The notes under the pieces are model-generated. The model did no database searches. It was not told the origin of the DNA and saw only the letters and a program-made list of their open reading frames with translations. DNA of 64,000 nt from positions 26,491 to 90,490 of the forward strand of contig NZ_JAHQCW010000025.1 of assembly GCF_019042275.1 (NCBI RefSeq). Reading direction: 5' to 3'. Origin of the DNA: Diplocloster agilis (lineage in GTDB: Bacteria; Bacillota; Clostridia; Lachnospirales; Lachnospiraceae). Below, piece after piece: positions 8,982 to 17,116 of this stretch (position 1 is its first letter; each line of letters opens with the position of its first letter). The position numbers were made by a program, and so were the translations under genes.

Positions 8982-9356
8982 GTGAAAGATTATGGAAAAA
9001 AAGTCTGGTTCTTTCCGGACGGAGACAGACCGCCGTTTGGCGACAGTGAATTAAAGGGACATGAGTCCGTGGTTGTTTTAAACCCCAATGACCGGGATGC
9101 GCATATCCGAGTTGTATTTTACTACGAGGATGCGGATCCGGATACCGCAGAAGGAATTACGATAGGGGCGAACAGAGTGCGGTGTATGAAAACCCATGAA
9201 GAGCAATATTTCGGAGCTCACACCCAATCACTTGGCAGGCAGTATGCGATGAAAGTGGAAAGTGACGTACCGGTAATCGTACAGTACGGCAGACTGGACG
9301 CGAGGCAGACGAACCTGGCTTATTATACGGTGATGGGTTACGGCTTTGAAGATTAA
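8982..9356 (+). CDS. ASRT (sensory rhodopsin transducer) family protein
   Basis: The protein has 124 residues from the GTG at 8982, which has AGGAGA six bases upstream. Upstream in-frame ATGs would add unmatched residues. The motifs KVWFFPDGDRPPFGDSELKGHES, VVVLNPNDRDAHIRVVFYYED and SDVPVIVQYGRLDARQTNLAYY match the Anabaena sensory rhodopsin transducer family (PF07100) along its full length. No rhodopsin is nearby. The family has been proposed to bind small molecules such as sugars, which fits its place between a LacI regulator and a sugar-locus hydrolase. The ligand is unknown. Confidence 0.82.
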   Translation: MKDYGKKVWFFPDGDRPPFGDSELKGHESVVVLNPNDRDAHIRVVFYYEDADPDTAEGITIGANRVRCMKTHEEQYFGAHTQSLGRQYAMKVESDVPVIVQYGRLDARQTNLAYYTVMGYGFED

Positions 9357-9387
9357 TAAAATAAAAAAGATGATGGAGGAACAGTAA

Positions 9388-10557
9388 ATGAAAAGAGTAA
9401 TGATTCCGGACGAAGAATATAAACAGAGAATCGCCAGGGCAGCGAAACTGGCCGGCGAGCGCGGGTTGGATATATTAGTGGTAAACGGATCGGAAGCGGA
9501 CTATGCGAACACCAGATATCTATCCGGCTTTTGGCCGGTATTCGAGCGGGCCGGCGTGGCGATCACCCCGTCCGGTGACTGTGCGCTGATGGTAGGTCCT
9601 GAGAGCCAGATCTTTGCTTCCGATTTCGGCCACATTGACAAGGTACGCGTGCTCCGCGAATACCGCGAGTCAGCCAATCCCCAGTATCCGGAGCTGCATC
9701 CCACGAATTTCCGGGAAGTCTTCAAAGAATTAGGCGTTACCGGAGACCACATCAAGATCGGAATGGCTGCCTGGCTGGATACGAACCTGGTAATCTACGA
9801 AGGTATTAAAGAGTGTTATCCGGAAGCGGAACTGATCCGCTGTGATGATATTATGACCACGTTAAGAAGTGTGAAATCCGATAATGAAATCGCCTGCCTA
9901 AGGGAAGCCGCTCGGATTACGGAGATCGCCACACAGGAAGTGATCAAAGCCCTGCGTCCCGGAGTGACCGAGCTGCAGATGGTGGGAATCGCCCAGAAAG
10001 CGATCTATGAAAACGGCGGCGAGTATGAAGGGCTTCCGCTCTATGTATTTTCTGAAAAATCCACCCAGCATGCGATCTCCCGCTCCTCGTACCGGGAAAT
10101 CCAGAAGGGTGATATAGTTCAGATCAACTTGGCTGCCAAGATCGACGGATACTCTCCCTCCATCGGTATGCCCGTATCCATGGGCCCGCTGACCGGGCTG
10201 AAAAAAGACCTGGTGGAATTCTGCCTGAAAGCCCATATGTGGACCGAGAAACAGCTAAAAGCCGGAGTGATCGCAGCAGATGTAGCCAAGGACTTCATCA
10301 AATACTTCCAGGAGAATGGCTACGGAGAGAACCTTCTGTATGGACCCTGCCATGGTCTGGGCCTGATTGAAGTGGAGGCTCCGTGGATGGAGACCATTTC
10401 CGATTATCCTCTGTTACCCAACATGACATTCCAGATCGACACCTTTGCTATGGGACCGAACTTCGGACTGCGCTGGGAGAAACCCATTGTCATCACCGAG
10501 ACCGGCTGTGACCTGCTCAGCCCTCAGATCGGCACCATTCACGAGATAGAGTGCTAA
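9388..10557 (+). CDS. M24 family creatinase/prolidase-like protein with altered metal ligands
   Basis: The protein has 389 residues, with an N-terminal creatinase domain (about 1-150) and a C-terminal pita-bread M24 domain (about 160-389). The usual metal-binding Asp positions read INLAAKIDGYSPSIGM, giving Asn and Ser in place of the two Asp. The first usual Glu reads FQIDTF (Asp). His in CHGLGLIEVEAP and Glu in LRWEKPIV are kept. This resembles creatinase-type members, which lack the metal site, more than true aminopeptidase P. It may hydrolyse a C-N bond in a small substrate. It follows the ASRT gene by about 30 bp, probably in one operon. A repeat array follows its stop. Confidence 0.82.
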   Translation: MKRVMIPDEEYKQRIARAAKLAGERGLDILVVNGSEADYANTRYLSGFWPVFERAGVAITPSGDCALMVGPESQIFASDFGHIDKVRVLREYRESANPQYPELHPTNFREVFKELGVTGDHIKIGMAAWLDTNLVIYEGIKECYPEAELIRCDDIMTTLRSVKSDNEIACLREAARITEIATQEVIKALRPGVTELQMVGIAQKAIYENGGEYEGLPLYVFSEKSTQHAISRSSYREIQKGDIVQINLAAKIDGYSPSIGMPVSMGPLTGLKKDLVEFCLKAHMWTEKQLKAGVIAADVAKDFIKYFQENGYGENLLYGPCHGLGLIEVEAPWMETISDYPLLPNMTFQIDTFAMGPNFGLRWEKPIVITETGCDLLSPQIGTIHEIEC

Positions 10558-10565
10558 TCAATTTG

Positions 10566-10658
10566 GGACATGTCCAAACTGAAACGGACATGTCCCAAAC
10601 CGAAATGGACATGTCCCAAACTGAAACGGACATGTCCCAAACTGAAATGGACATGTCC
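10566..10658. repeat. GGACATGTCC short tandem repeat array, copy 2
   Basis: Five GGACATGTCC palindromes begin at 10566, 10586, 10607, 10628 and 10649, spaced 20-21 bp by AAACYGAAAY linkers. The array starts 8 bp after the M24 stop codon. The unit is the same as in the array at 160-231. Confidence 0.85.
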
Positions 10659-10730
10659 CCAAACTAAAAATACTGTCCTGTGCCTGCATAAGATGCTACA
10701 GCTGCGCCAGGGCAGAAAATTTTAGACCAA

Positions 10731-10746
10731 GCGCAAACGTTTGCTC
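10731..10746. promoter_or_regulatory. LacI-family operator, copy 3
   Basis: GCGCAAACGTTTGCTC is a near-perfect palindrome around CG, about 135 bp before LacI regulator 2. It is the closest of the three sites to the general LacI/GalR consensus. Autoregulation or cross-regulation by the two paralogs is inferred. Confidence 0.68.
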
Positions 10747-10779
10747 AAATCAAAGATACTGAGGAAAGGATGAATCCAT

Positions 10780-10884
10780 ATGAATCAAATACCAGAATTA
10801 ACCGTCATGCCGCCCTGCAATGACGTCTCCTTTGAAGAGCAGATCCGCGCCATCTGCTGTTACATACACAGGTATACGGTATGA
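10780..10884 (+). CDS. Small ORF (34 aa) overlapping the start of LacI regulator 2
   Basis: An ATG at 10780, with GAGGAAAGG ten bases upstream, opens a 34-codon frame (MNQIPELTVMPPCNDVSFEE, then IRAICCYIHRYTV). Its TGA overlaps the ATG of the LacI gene as ATGA. The LacI gene itself has only a weak ribosome binding site, so translational coupling is plausible. I recognise no family, and it could be a leader peptide or a gene remnant. Confidence 0.35.
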   Translation: MNQIPELTVMPPCNDVSFEEQIRAICCYIHRYTV

Positions 10885-11897
10885 GTTCGAATCTGAAGGA
10901 TCTCTCCGAATACCTGGGGCTTTCTATATCAACCGTAAGCAGGGCGTTGAACGGAAAAGGGCGGATTTCAGAGGTGACCAGGCAGCGGGTAATGGACGCG
11001 GCCAATAAATTATCTTATGTGCCAAATAATATGGCCAGATCGTTAAAGCTCAGCAGCAGTTCCATCGTGGGCGTAATCCTGCCGGATATCACGAATGTGT
11101 TCTATCCCCGGATGCTGCAGGCGATAGACAGGGAGCTCAGCTATCACGGCTATAATATGATCTTCTGCAATACCGATGAAGATATTACGAGAGAGCAGAT
11201 GTACTACGATCTTTTAAAAGTCAAAAATGTCATGGGTATTATTATCTCACAGGCATGCCAGAACGACATCTATGAGCGGGAAAATGAACTTGGAAATGTG
11301 GTGTTCGTGGATAATATACCTCGGGTAACCAAAAACAGCTATTCATTTGTGGGGATAGATAACCACAAAGCAGGTTATGAGTTGACGGAAAAACTGATTT
11401 CATATGGACATAAGAATATCGTGGCCATCTCAGGAATCGTAGAAGAGACGACAGCCATCGACCGGCTCAAGGGTTTTCGCGATTGTATGCGGGATCATGA
11501 ACTGCCCTGTGGCGATGAAGATGTATACTATGGCGAATATAACTCAGAGAGCGTATCAAAGTTGGTCGGCCGGATCTTAAGCCGGCCCACGCTTCCCACA
11601 GCGATCTATGTACCGAATAACATGCAGGCCTGCGGCACAATCCTTGCTCTTGAGAGGGCGGGACTGTATGTACCGGAGGATATTTCGGTGGTATGCTTTG
11701 ACGCAATTGATTTTACGGGGCTGGTGCGGCCAAGTCTTACCTGTATATTACAGCCGGTGGAGAAAATGGCCCGGACAGCGGTGGAGCATATCATTCGGAA
11801 TGCCGAGTCCAAGACAAAATGCCAGATCACCAATTACATACTGAACTATGAATTTTATGAGGGAGGTTCTCTCAAGAAGAGATCACAGGAAAAATAG
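10881..11897 (+). CDS. LacI family transcriptional regulator 2
   Basis: The protein has 338 residues, with the helix-turn-helix SNLKDLSEYLGLSISTVSRA at residues 3-22. The hinge and the effector-binding domain are closely parallel to regulator 1 at 7800 (for example GYNMIFCNTDEDITREQMYY against GYSIIFCDTNENIEREKAYF). The start overlaps the stop of a 34-codon ORF. An operator of the shared type lies 135 bp upstream. Two paralogs bracketing the ASRT and M24 genes and sharing one operator form suggest overlapping control of the locus. Confidence 0.92.
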   Translation: MSSNLKDLSEYLGLSISTVSRALNGKGRISEVTRQRVMDAANKLSYVPNNMARSLKLSSSSIVGVILPDITNVFYPRMLQAIDRELSYHGYNMIFCNTDEDITREQMYYDLLKVKNVMGIIISQACQNDIYERENELGNVVFVDNIPRVTKNSYSFVGIDNHKAGYELTEKLISYGHKNIVAISGIVEETTAIDRLKGFRDCMRDHELPCGDEDVYYGEYNSESVSKLVGRILSRPTLPTAIYVPNNMQACGTILALERAGLYVPEDISVVCFDAIDFTGLVRPSLTCILQPVEKMARTAVEHIIRNAESKTKCQITNYILNYEFYEGGSLKKRSQEK

Positions 11898-12100
11898 AAT
11901 CTGCATTCTTGTGATTCTAATCGGTAAAGAACTAGGCTTCTAATATATATAAATAGCATCTCCAATATGACCTTATACTATAGAATAAGCTTTGTGATTT
12001 CCATAAAGAATTCATGTATAAAATAAGGAAAACTGCCCATATTAAAAACAGAAAAGCAAGAACATTGCTGTCTATAGAATATGGAAAAGGAGATACTATT

Positions 12101-12487
12101 ATGAAACAGTTTAAGAAGTTATTCTTAAGTGTGACAGTATTACTTATGATTTGCCTGGCTACGGCCTGCAGCAACGACAAGAAAAATAATAACAACACCA
12201 CAGATAATGGTACAGGCACCACCACGGAATCCGGAACCAATGCCACAGCGACACCTGCCGCTACCGCAACGCCCGGAACCACCAACAACAGCGCGACCGA
12301 AGGAACCGATGCCACCGATAATAATGACGGTACGGCAGGAAACGCTGCCGGAGACATTATCGACGGAGCTGCCGGCGCAGTTGATGAAGCAGTAGACGGC
12401 GTTAAGGACGCAGCGGATGATCTGACCGGAAACGGAACCAACGATGGCGTTGAAACGACCGCTACCCCTAACGGAGCAGCACAATAA
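12101..12487 (+). CDS. Small Asn/Thr/Ala-rich lipoprotein, function unknown
   Basis: The protein has 128 residues from the ATG at 12101, with GGAG upstream. The longer frame from 12014 has no such site. The signal peptide ends in the lipobox LATAC, with Cys at about residue 23. The rest is low-complexity: an Asn/Thr/Ala/Pro stretch, then an acidic amphipathic segment (DGAAGAVDEAVDGVKDAADD). No catalytic motif is visible. It is probably a cell-surface lipoprotein. It is followed by a strong terminator and appears monocistronic. Confidence 0.75.
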   Translation: MKQFKKLFLSVTVLLMICLATACSNDKKNNNNTTDNGTGTTTESGTNATATPAATATPGTTNNSATEGTDATDNNDGTAGNAAGDIIDGAAGAVDEAVDGVKDAADDLTGNGTNDGVETTATPNGAAQ

Positions 12488-12503
12488 TAAATACGGTAAT
12501 CCA

Positions 12504-12539
12504 AAAAAGGACATTGCCACACAAGGCGGTGTCCTTTTT
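12504..12539. terminator. Bidirectional intrinsic terminator
   Basis: AAAAAGGACATTGCC (12504-12518) pairs with GGCGGTGTCCTTTTT (12525-12539), with two G-U pairs and a 6-nt loop. A and T runs on the two sides let it serve both the lipoprotein gene and the convergent ROK gene. Confidence 0.85.
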
Positions 12540-12567
12540 CGCTTTTTCTTAAAATGAGAGTACAAAT

Positions 12568-13713
12568 TCAGATACCCTTCAAAAATTCGTCAATATAGTA
12601 AAGAGCACAGCCGATGGTGGCAGACCGTTCTCCGCATATTCCCGGCTTAATAGAGAAATTGTGAAGCGGAAATGGATAATATTCCCGGACAAAATGATAA
12701 AGATCCGTAATGTCTTCCTCCCGGATATAGGTTTGAACCAGCCCGCCCAGGATCACATCATTATCAAGGACCGTATGAATATTGCTGATCGCCAGTGCCA
12801 GATTCTTTAGATAGGCGGTCCAGATATCCCGACGAATCTTGTCCCCATGCCGCAGATAGTTAAAAAAGCTGTTGAAATCTTCGTCTATGCCAGATTCTTT
12901 TATCAATTCTTTCAGACTGTTGGCGGAGCAATACGCTTCGATACAGCCCTTTTTCCCGCAGTAGCAGGGCTTTCCATCCGGCACCATGCACATATGCTCA
13001 AAGACGCCGCTTCGGGCTTCCTGTCCGTGATAGATGTGTTTGTTGAGTATTACCGCTCCTCCTAGATTCCGGTTCAGCGATACATAGACACCGTCGGTAA
13101 TGTCTTTTTGATGCCAAAGCTCGGCAAAGGCGGCAGCTTCAGAATCGTGGATTAAGATACAGGGGAGGGAAATATACCTGGAAAAACTGTCCAGGGACAT
13201 ATCCGTGGCGCCCAGGATCTCCGCATAGGTTGCTTTTTTACCATCCTGAGAGGTAAGACCCTGAATTCCGATGCCCACTCCCAGAATATGTTCCTCGGGA
13301 TACGGAATTTCCCGGATAAACTGGTTGATCCAGTCCGATAATTTGCGGAAGCATTCTTCCGAGTTGTCAAACTGGAGCATAAGTGAAGACTCTTCCAACG
13401 AGTGGCCATACAGATCGATCGCAGATATGTAGGAGATCGATTTTAGAATTTCCACCCCGATCCCAATCCGGGCCGTGTGGACACAGGAGATCATCTGCGC
13501 TTTTCTGCCTCCGGTAGACTGATACAGGCCATTTTTTTCGATGAGTCCCATCTCCTCCAGTTCCTTCAGGTTCTGGTTAACGGTGGGCAGACTGAGATTC
13601 AGATCGGTGGCAATGGTCTGCCGGGAGGTGATTTTATTATTATAAATGTTTTCAAATACTTTACTTCTGTTGATTTTCTTTAAATCTGTGGATGTTAGGG
13701 TTGTTGCATTCAA
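12568..13713 (-). CDS. ROK family transcriptional repressor (NagC/XylR type)
   Basis: The protein has 381 residues. An N-terminal winged helix (SRQTIATDLNLSLPTVNQNL near residues 30-50) is followed by a ROK sugar-kinase-like domain. The domain has the zinc motif CYCGKKGCIEAYC near residue 245 and a GIGVEIL strand. The start is a TTG at 13713 with GAGGTG seven bases upstream. It is divergent from the esterase-dehydrogenase-transporter operon starting at 14051, with a 337-bp gap holding an inverted repeat (13731-13784). It is inferred to repress that operon and to respond to a sugar. Confidence 0.9.
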   Translation of the reverse strand: MNATTLTSTDLKKINRSKVFENIYNNKITSRQTIATDLNLSLPTVNQNLKELEEMGLIEKNGLYQSTGGRKAQMISCVHTARIGIGVEILKSISYISAIDLYGHSLEESSLMLQFDNSEECFRKLSDWINQFIREIPYPEEHILGVGIGIQGLTSQDGKKATYAEILGATDMSLDSFSRYISLPCILIHDSEAAAFAELWHQKDITDGVYVSLNRNLGGAVILNKHIYHGQEARSGVFEHMCMVPDGKPCYCGKKGCIEAYCSANSLKELIKESGIDEDFNSFFNYLRHGDKIRRDIWTAYLKNLALAISNIHTVLDNDVILGGLVQTYIREEDITDLYHFVREYYPFPLHNFSIKPGICGERSATIGCALYYIDEFLKGI

Positions 13714-13730
13714 ATGTTTTCACCTCATAA

Positions 13731-13784
13731 GACTTTTACAAAAGTTGTATATAAAACAATATAACAGTAAGATTGTAAAAAGTC
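13731..13784. promoter_or_regulatory. Candidate ROK operator (separated inverted repeat)
   Basis: GACTTTTACAA (13731-13741) and TTGTAAAAAGTC (13773-13784) are inverted half sites about 31 bp apart, just upstream of the ROK gene start. Such AT-rich paired sites are typical of NagC/XylR operators. Confidence 0.45.
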
Positions 13785-13965
13785 AATCTTTCCTTTAGAA
13801 AAGGTCAATATTGCATAACCATCCCTATAACTTTGGTTCTTTATATTTTAATGAATATCGTTTTTTCACTTTACGAGAGTATTTTTATTGAGATTTCAAA
13901 CTGATTTTATATTTGTTTAGAAAAAATACACAAAAAAATATCCTAAAATTTAGCAAAATTGGGAA

Positions 13966-13994
13966 TTGTTATATGGAATTAATTCTGATAATAT
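13966..13994 (+). promoter_or_regulatory. Candidate promoter of the esterase-dehydrogenase-transporter operon
   Basis: TTGTTA (13966-13971), a 17-bp spacer and TAATAT (13989-13994), 57 bp before the ATG at 14051. Confidence 0.5.
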
Positions 13995-14050
13995 AATAAT
14001 TAGTTTAACAAAACACATTTGCATAAGTGAATTATAAAAGGGAGGAAGAA

Positions 14051-14887
14051 ATGCTACGACATATGTCAATCCCAAAAGAAAACCGAGTCGTCACTTTAGC
14101 GTCAGAAATTGTCTATGGGCAGCGCAGCGAATGGTGCGGCGCCACTTACCGGCCGCTGAAATTAAGCTTGATGCGCAGCAGACAGTTTTTTGAATACGAC
14201 AGGAAAGAAAAGCTGCCGTTGATCGTCTGGTTATGCGGAGGCGGATTTACTACCATGGACCGGAATGTCTGGATTCCGGAACTTGTCTGGTTCGCGAAGA
14301 GGGGATACGCAGTGGCAAGCGTGGAATACGGTACTACATGCCGTACCAGGTTTCCGGAACAACTGGAGGATATCAAAGCAGCGATCCGGTTTCTGAGGGC
14401 CCATGCTAAAGAATACAATCTGGATCCGGAGCGCTTTGCCCTGGCCGGAGAATCGGCCGGCGGATATCTGAGTCTGCTGGCAGGTGTGACCGGCGAGGAC
14501 CAAGAGTATAAGACCGGTGGATATGAGGAATTTCCGGAAAATGTGCAGGCGGTTGTGGCTTTCTATCCGGTGACAAAACCATCGGAGATGGATTTTTGCC
14601 CGGAGCTTGTACCGGTACCTCCCGATTTTAAACAATATCCCGACATCATGAACTTATTAAAGGATGAGTGCCCTCCGACCATGCTATTGCATGGGGATAC
14701 GGATACACAGGTTCCGCCCAGACAGAGCGAAGAGCTGTACAGAGCGTTGACCGACCGGGGAATCCCGGCAGAGTGCTGTATATTGGAGGGCGCGGAACAC
14801 GCCGATGAGCCATTTATACAGGAAGAGACAAAACATATGGTTTTGGAATTTTTAAACAAACATTTAAAGAAAGAAGGCAGACAATGA
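14051..14887 (+). CDS. Alpha/beta hydrolase (BD-FAE/acetylesterase-like)
   Basis: The protein has 278 residues from the ATG at 14051, which has GGGAGGA correctly spaced; the frame from 14027 has none. Motifs are the oxyanion strand WLCGGGF near residue 67, the nucleophile elbow GESAGG near residue 136, LHGDTDTQVPP (Asp) near residue 215 and GAEHADEPF (His) near residue 250. No signal peptide is present, so it acts in the cytoplasm, probably removing acyl groups from an imported glycoside or sugar. It overlaps the next gene by ATGA and heads a transporter operon controlled by the divergent ROK gene. Confidence 0.87.
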   Translation: MLRHMSIPKENRVVTLASEIVYGQRSEWCGATYRPLKLSLMRSRQFFEYDRKEKLPLIVWLCGGGFTTMDRNVWIPELVWFAKRGYAVASVEYGTTCRTRFPEQLEDIKAAIRFLRAHAKEYNLDPERFALAGESAGGYLSLLAGVTGEDQEYKTGGYEEFPENVQAVVAFYPVTKPSEMDFCPELVPVPPDFKQYPDIMNLLKDECPPTMLLHGDTDTQVPPRQSEELYRALTDRGIPAECCILEGAEHADEPFIQEETKHMVLEFLNKHLKKEGRQ

Positions 14888-15909
14888 AAGCAGCAGTATT
14901 TTATGGAAAGCATGATATTAAGGTGGAGGAGGTACCGATGCCGCAGGTAGGCGACAGAGATGTTCTGATCAAGGTAGAGGCCTGCGGCATATGCGGAACC
15001 GATGTACATATTTTTGAAGGGGATAAAGGAGCGGCAGCCTGTACGCCGCCTACGATTCTGGGACATGAATTTTCAGGAGTTGTCGAAGCGACAGGAAGAT
15101 TGGTCACAAAAATAAAAGCCGGCGAGAGAGTGAGTGTGGATCCGAATCATTACTGTGGAAACTGTGTGTATTGCCGTGATGGAATCGCACATTTCTGCGA
15201 GCACATGACCGGCTATGGAACCACCGTAAACGGTGGATTTGCCCAATACTGCAGCGTAGATGAGAGACAGGTATATCGGTTGGGGAAACACACCAGTTTT
15301 GAGCAGGGGGCGATGACGGAACCTTTGGCGTGCTGTCTGCATGGCATTGACCAGTGCGGGATTCGACCCGGCAGCCATGTGGCGGTTATCGGCGGAGGAA
15401 TGATCGGCCTGCTTATGGTTCAGCTGTCCAAGCTATCGGGGGCGGCCAAGGTTGTACTGCTGGAACCCGTAGAAGGAAAACGCGAAATGGGACATAAAAT
15501 GGGAGCAGATCTGTGTATAAACCAGATCGGGGCGGATGCCGGAAGGCTGTTGGCAGAACAGGGAATCAGCAGACTGGACACGGTCATTGAATGTGTTGGT
15601 AATGTAAATACAATCCGTCAGGCCATAGATCTGGCGGGGAAAAAATCGGTTGTGATGATGTTCGGCCTCACGAAGCCTGACGATGAGCTTACCATAAGGC
15701 CTTTTGAAATATTCGAAAAAGAAATCGAACTGAAATCCTCCTATATTAACCCCTATACCCAGAAGAGGGCGTTGGATCTGATTGACTCCGGACAGGTGGA
15801 TGTACAGTCCATGATTTGTGAAACCGCAGGGCTTGAGGACCTGGCGGACATACTCAGCAGTCCGGAACGAAGATCTATGGGAAAATACGTCGTTTCACCT
15901 TGGAATTAA
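14884..15909 (+). CDS. Zinc-dependent alcohol/polyol dehydrogenase (MDR family)
   Basis: The protein has 341 residues. The catalytic zinc region reads CGICGTDVHIFEGDKG near residue 37, followed by GHEFSGVVE. A structural zinc loop has four Cys in CGNCVYCRDGIAHFCEH near residue 95. The Rossmann glycine motif is VAVIGGGMIGLL near residue 165. The overall pattern matches sorbitol/threonine dehydrogenase-type enzymes that oxidise secondary alcohols of polyols or sugars with NAD(P). It is translationally coupled to the esterase and upstream of a CUT2 transporter. The substrate is probably the imported sugar alcohol or sugar, but it is not resolved. Confidence 0.9.
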   Translation: MKAAVFYGKHDIKVEEVPMPQVGDRDVLIKVEACGICGTDVHIFEGDKGAAACTPPTILGHEFSGVVEATGRLVTKIKAGERVSVDPNHYCGNCVYCRDGIAHFCEHMTGYGTTVNGGFAQYCSVDERQVYRLGKHTSFEQGAMTEPLACCLHGIDQCGIRPGSHVAVIGGGMIGLLMVQLSKLSGAAKVVLLEPVEGKREMGHKMGADLCINQIGADAGRLLAEQGISRLDTVIECVGNVNTIRQAIDLAGKKSVVMMFGLTKPDDELTIRPFEIFEKEIELKSSYINPYTQKRALDLIDSGQVDVQSMICETAGLEDLADILSSPERRSMGKYVVSPWN

Positions 15910-15968
15910 ATGGATTTTGAAGTAATGAGGAAAGTTTTAAAAAATATAAAATAAAAAGGAGAAGAAAA

Positions 15969-17024
15969 ATGAAAAGAAAGTTTATGAAAAGTGTGTTGGC
16001 AGCTATGGTGGCCGGAATCATGATGACGACAGGATGTACCTCAAAAGCGGAGGAACCTGCAAACTCGGATACTTCTGCAACGCCCCAGGAAACCGAGGCC
16101 GGGACGGACGAGAACACGGCAGCCCCTGAAGCGGATCAGGCGGAGGATCAAAAAGGAGATAAAGGCAGTTATAAGATCGGCTATACGATACAGGATCTGG
16201 CGAATCCCACCTGGGCAGCCAAGATACAGTATATCACGGAAATGTGCGATGAACTGGGATGGGAAGTCGCGGCGGTGGATAATGGCGCGGATTCCGGAAA
16301 GCAGATTACCCAGGTTGAGAACTTTGTGACCAGCGGCGTGGATGTGGTAGTCGTTCAGCCGGCAGATGCGAATTCTCTGACGGATGTGTCAAAGAAAGCC
16401 CATGACAAAGGTATCTATATGATGGCGGACGGGGTCTCGTTCCCGGAAGCGGATCTTTCCTATATTAATGATAACTTTACCGTAGGAAAAATGGTGGGGA
16501 CCGCCTGCGGCGAATGGCTGAACAAAACATTCGGAGAGGATGCCAAGACGGAAGTCGCGATCTATGAATGGCCTTCGATCAAAGAATGTATCGACCGTGT
16601 GGACGGCATGAAAGAAGGATTAAAAGAGACGGCTCCGAATGCGCAGGTAGTGGCATCGGCTTCCGCAGCGAATGTAACCGACGGGATGTCGAATGCGGAA
16701 AATATTTTGCAGGCTCATCCGGAGGTGAAGGCATTTATGTGTTTTGGCGACGGAGGAGCGTTGGGCGCGAGTGAAGTGCTGGAAGCAAAAGGAACAGGTG
16801 CCGACGAAGTGGGTATCTTTTCCATCGACGGAACAGACGAGGCGCTGACAAAGATCAAAAATAACACTCCTTTTAAAATGTCGGTAAGTCTTGGCAGCCC
16901 GAAAGGACAGGCGGATGGAATTATGGAGGCGTTAAAGGCGCTTTTTAGCGGCAGCTATGAAGAAGTTTATTATACTCCCAATGAGGTCGTGGACAGCTCC
17001 AATGTGGATGAATATCTGAAATAG
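15969..17024 (+). CDS. Sugar-binding lipoprotein of second CUT2 ABC transporter
   Basis: The protein has 351 residues. A lipoprotein signal peptide ends in MMTTGC, with Cys near residue 23. It is followed by a Thr/Glu/Ala-rich linker and a periplasmic-binding domain of the ribose/xylose group (YKIGYTIQDLANPTWAAK, and later FSIDGTDEALTKIKN). GGAG precedes the ATG. A 12-bp hairpin (17035-17066) directly after the stop may stabilise this transcript segment so that more binding protein than ATPase is made. The substrate is unknown. Confidence 0.92.
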   Translation: MKRKFMKSVLAAMVAGIMMTTGCTSKAEEPANSDTSATPQETEAGTDENTAAPEADQAEDQKGDKGSYKIGYTIQDLANPTWAAKIQYITEMCDELGWEVAAVDNGADSGKQITQVENFVTSGVDVVVVQPADANSLTDVSKKAHDKGIYMMADGVSFPEADLSYINDNFTVGKMVGTACGEWLNKTFGEDAKTEVAIYEWPSIKECIDRVDGMKEGLKETAPNAQVVASASAANVTDGMSNAENILQAHPEVKAFMCFGDGGALGASEVLEAKGTGADEVGIFSIDGTDEALTKIKNNTPFKMSVSLGSPKGQADGIMEALKALFSGSYEEVYYTPNEVVDSSNVDEYLK

Positions 17025-17034
17025 CGGGAATCAT

Positions 17035-17066
17035 GCGGAGCCTGCCTTATATAGGGCAGGCTTCGC
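17035..17066 (+). promoter_or_regulatory. Intercistronic hairpin between binding-protein and ATPase genes
   Basis: GCGGAGCCTGCC (17035-17046) pairs with GGCAGGCTTCGC (17055-17066) with one G-U pair and an 8-nt loop. No T-run follows. Such hairpins protect upstream mRNA or attenuate downstream expression. Confidence 0.6.
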
Positions 17067-17116
17067 GGCTTAAAAGAACAGGAGGAATCCCAATTTCAGA
17101 AGTAAAGGGTGAAGAT

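Larger units (their letters stand above)
13714..14050. other. AT-rich divergent control region between ROK gene and esterase operon
   Basis: No gene is visible. The region contains an inverted repeat near the ROK start (13731-13741 with 13773-13784) and a promoter-like pair at 13966-13994 for the plus-strand operon. The rest is strongly AT-rich without clear structure. Confidence 0.6.
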
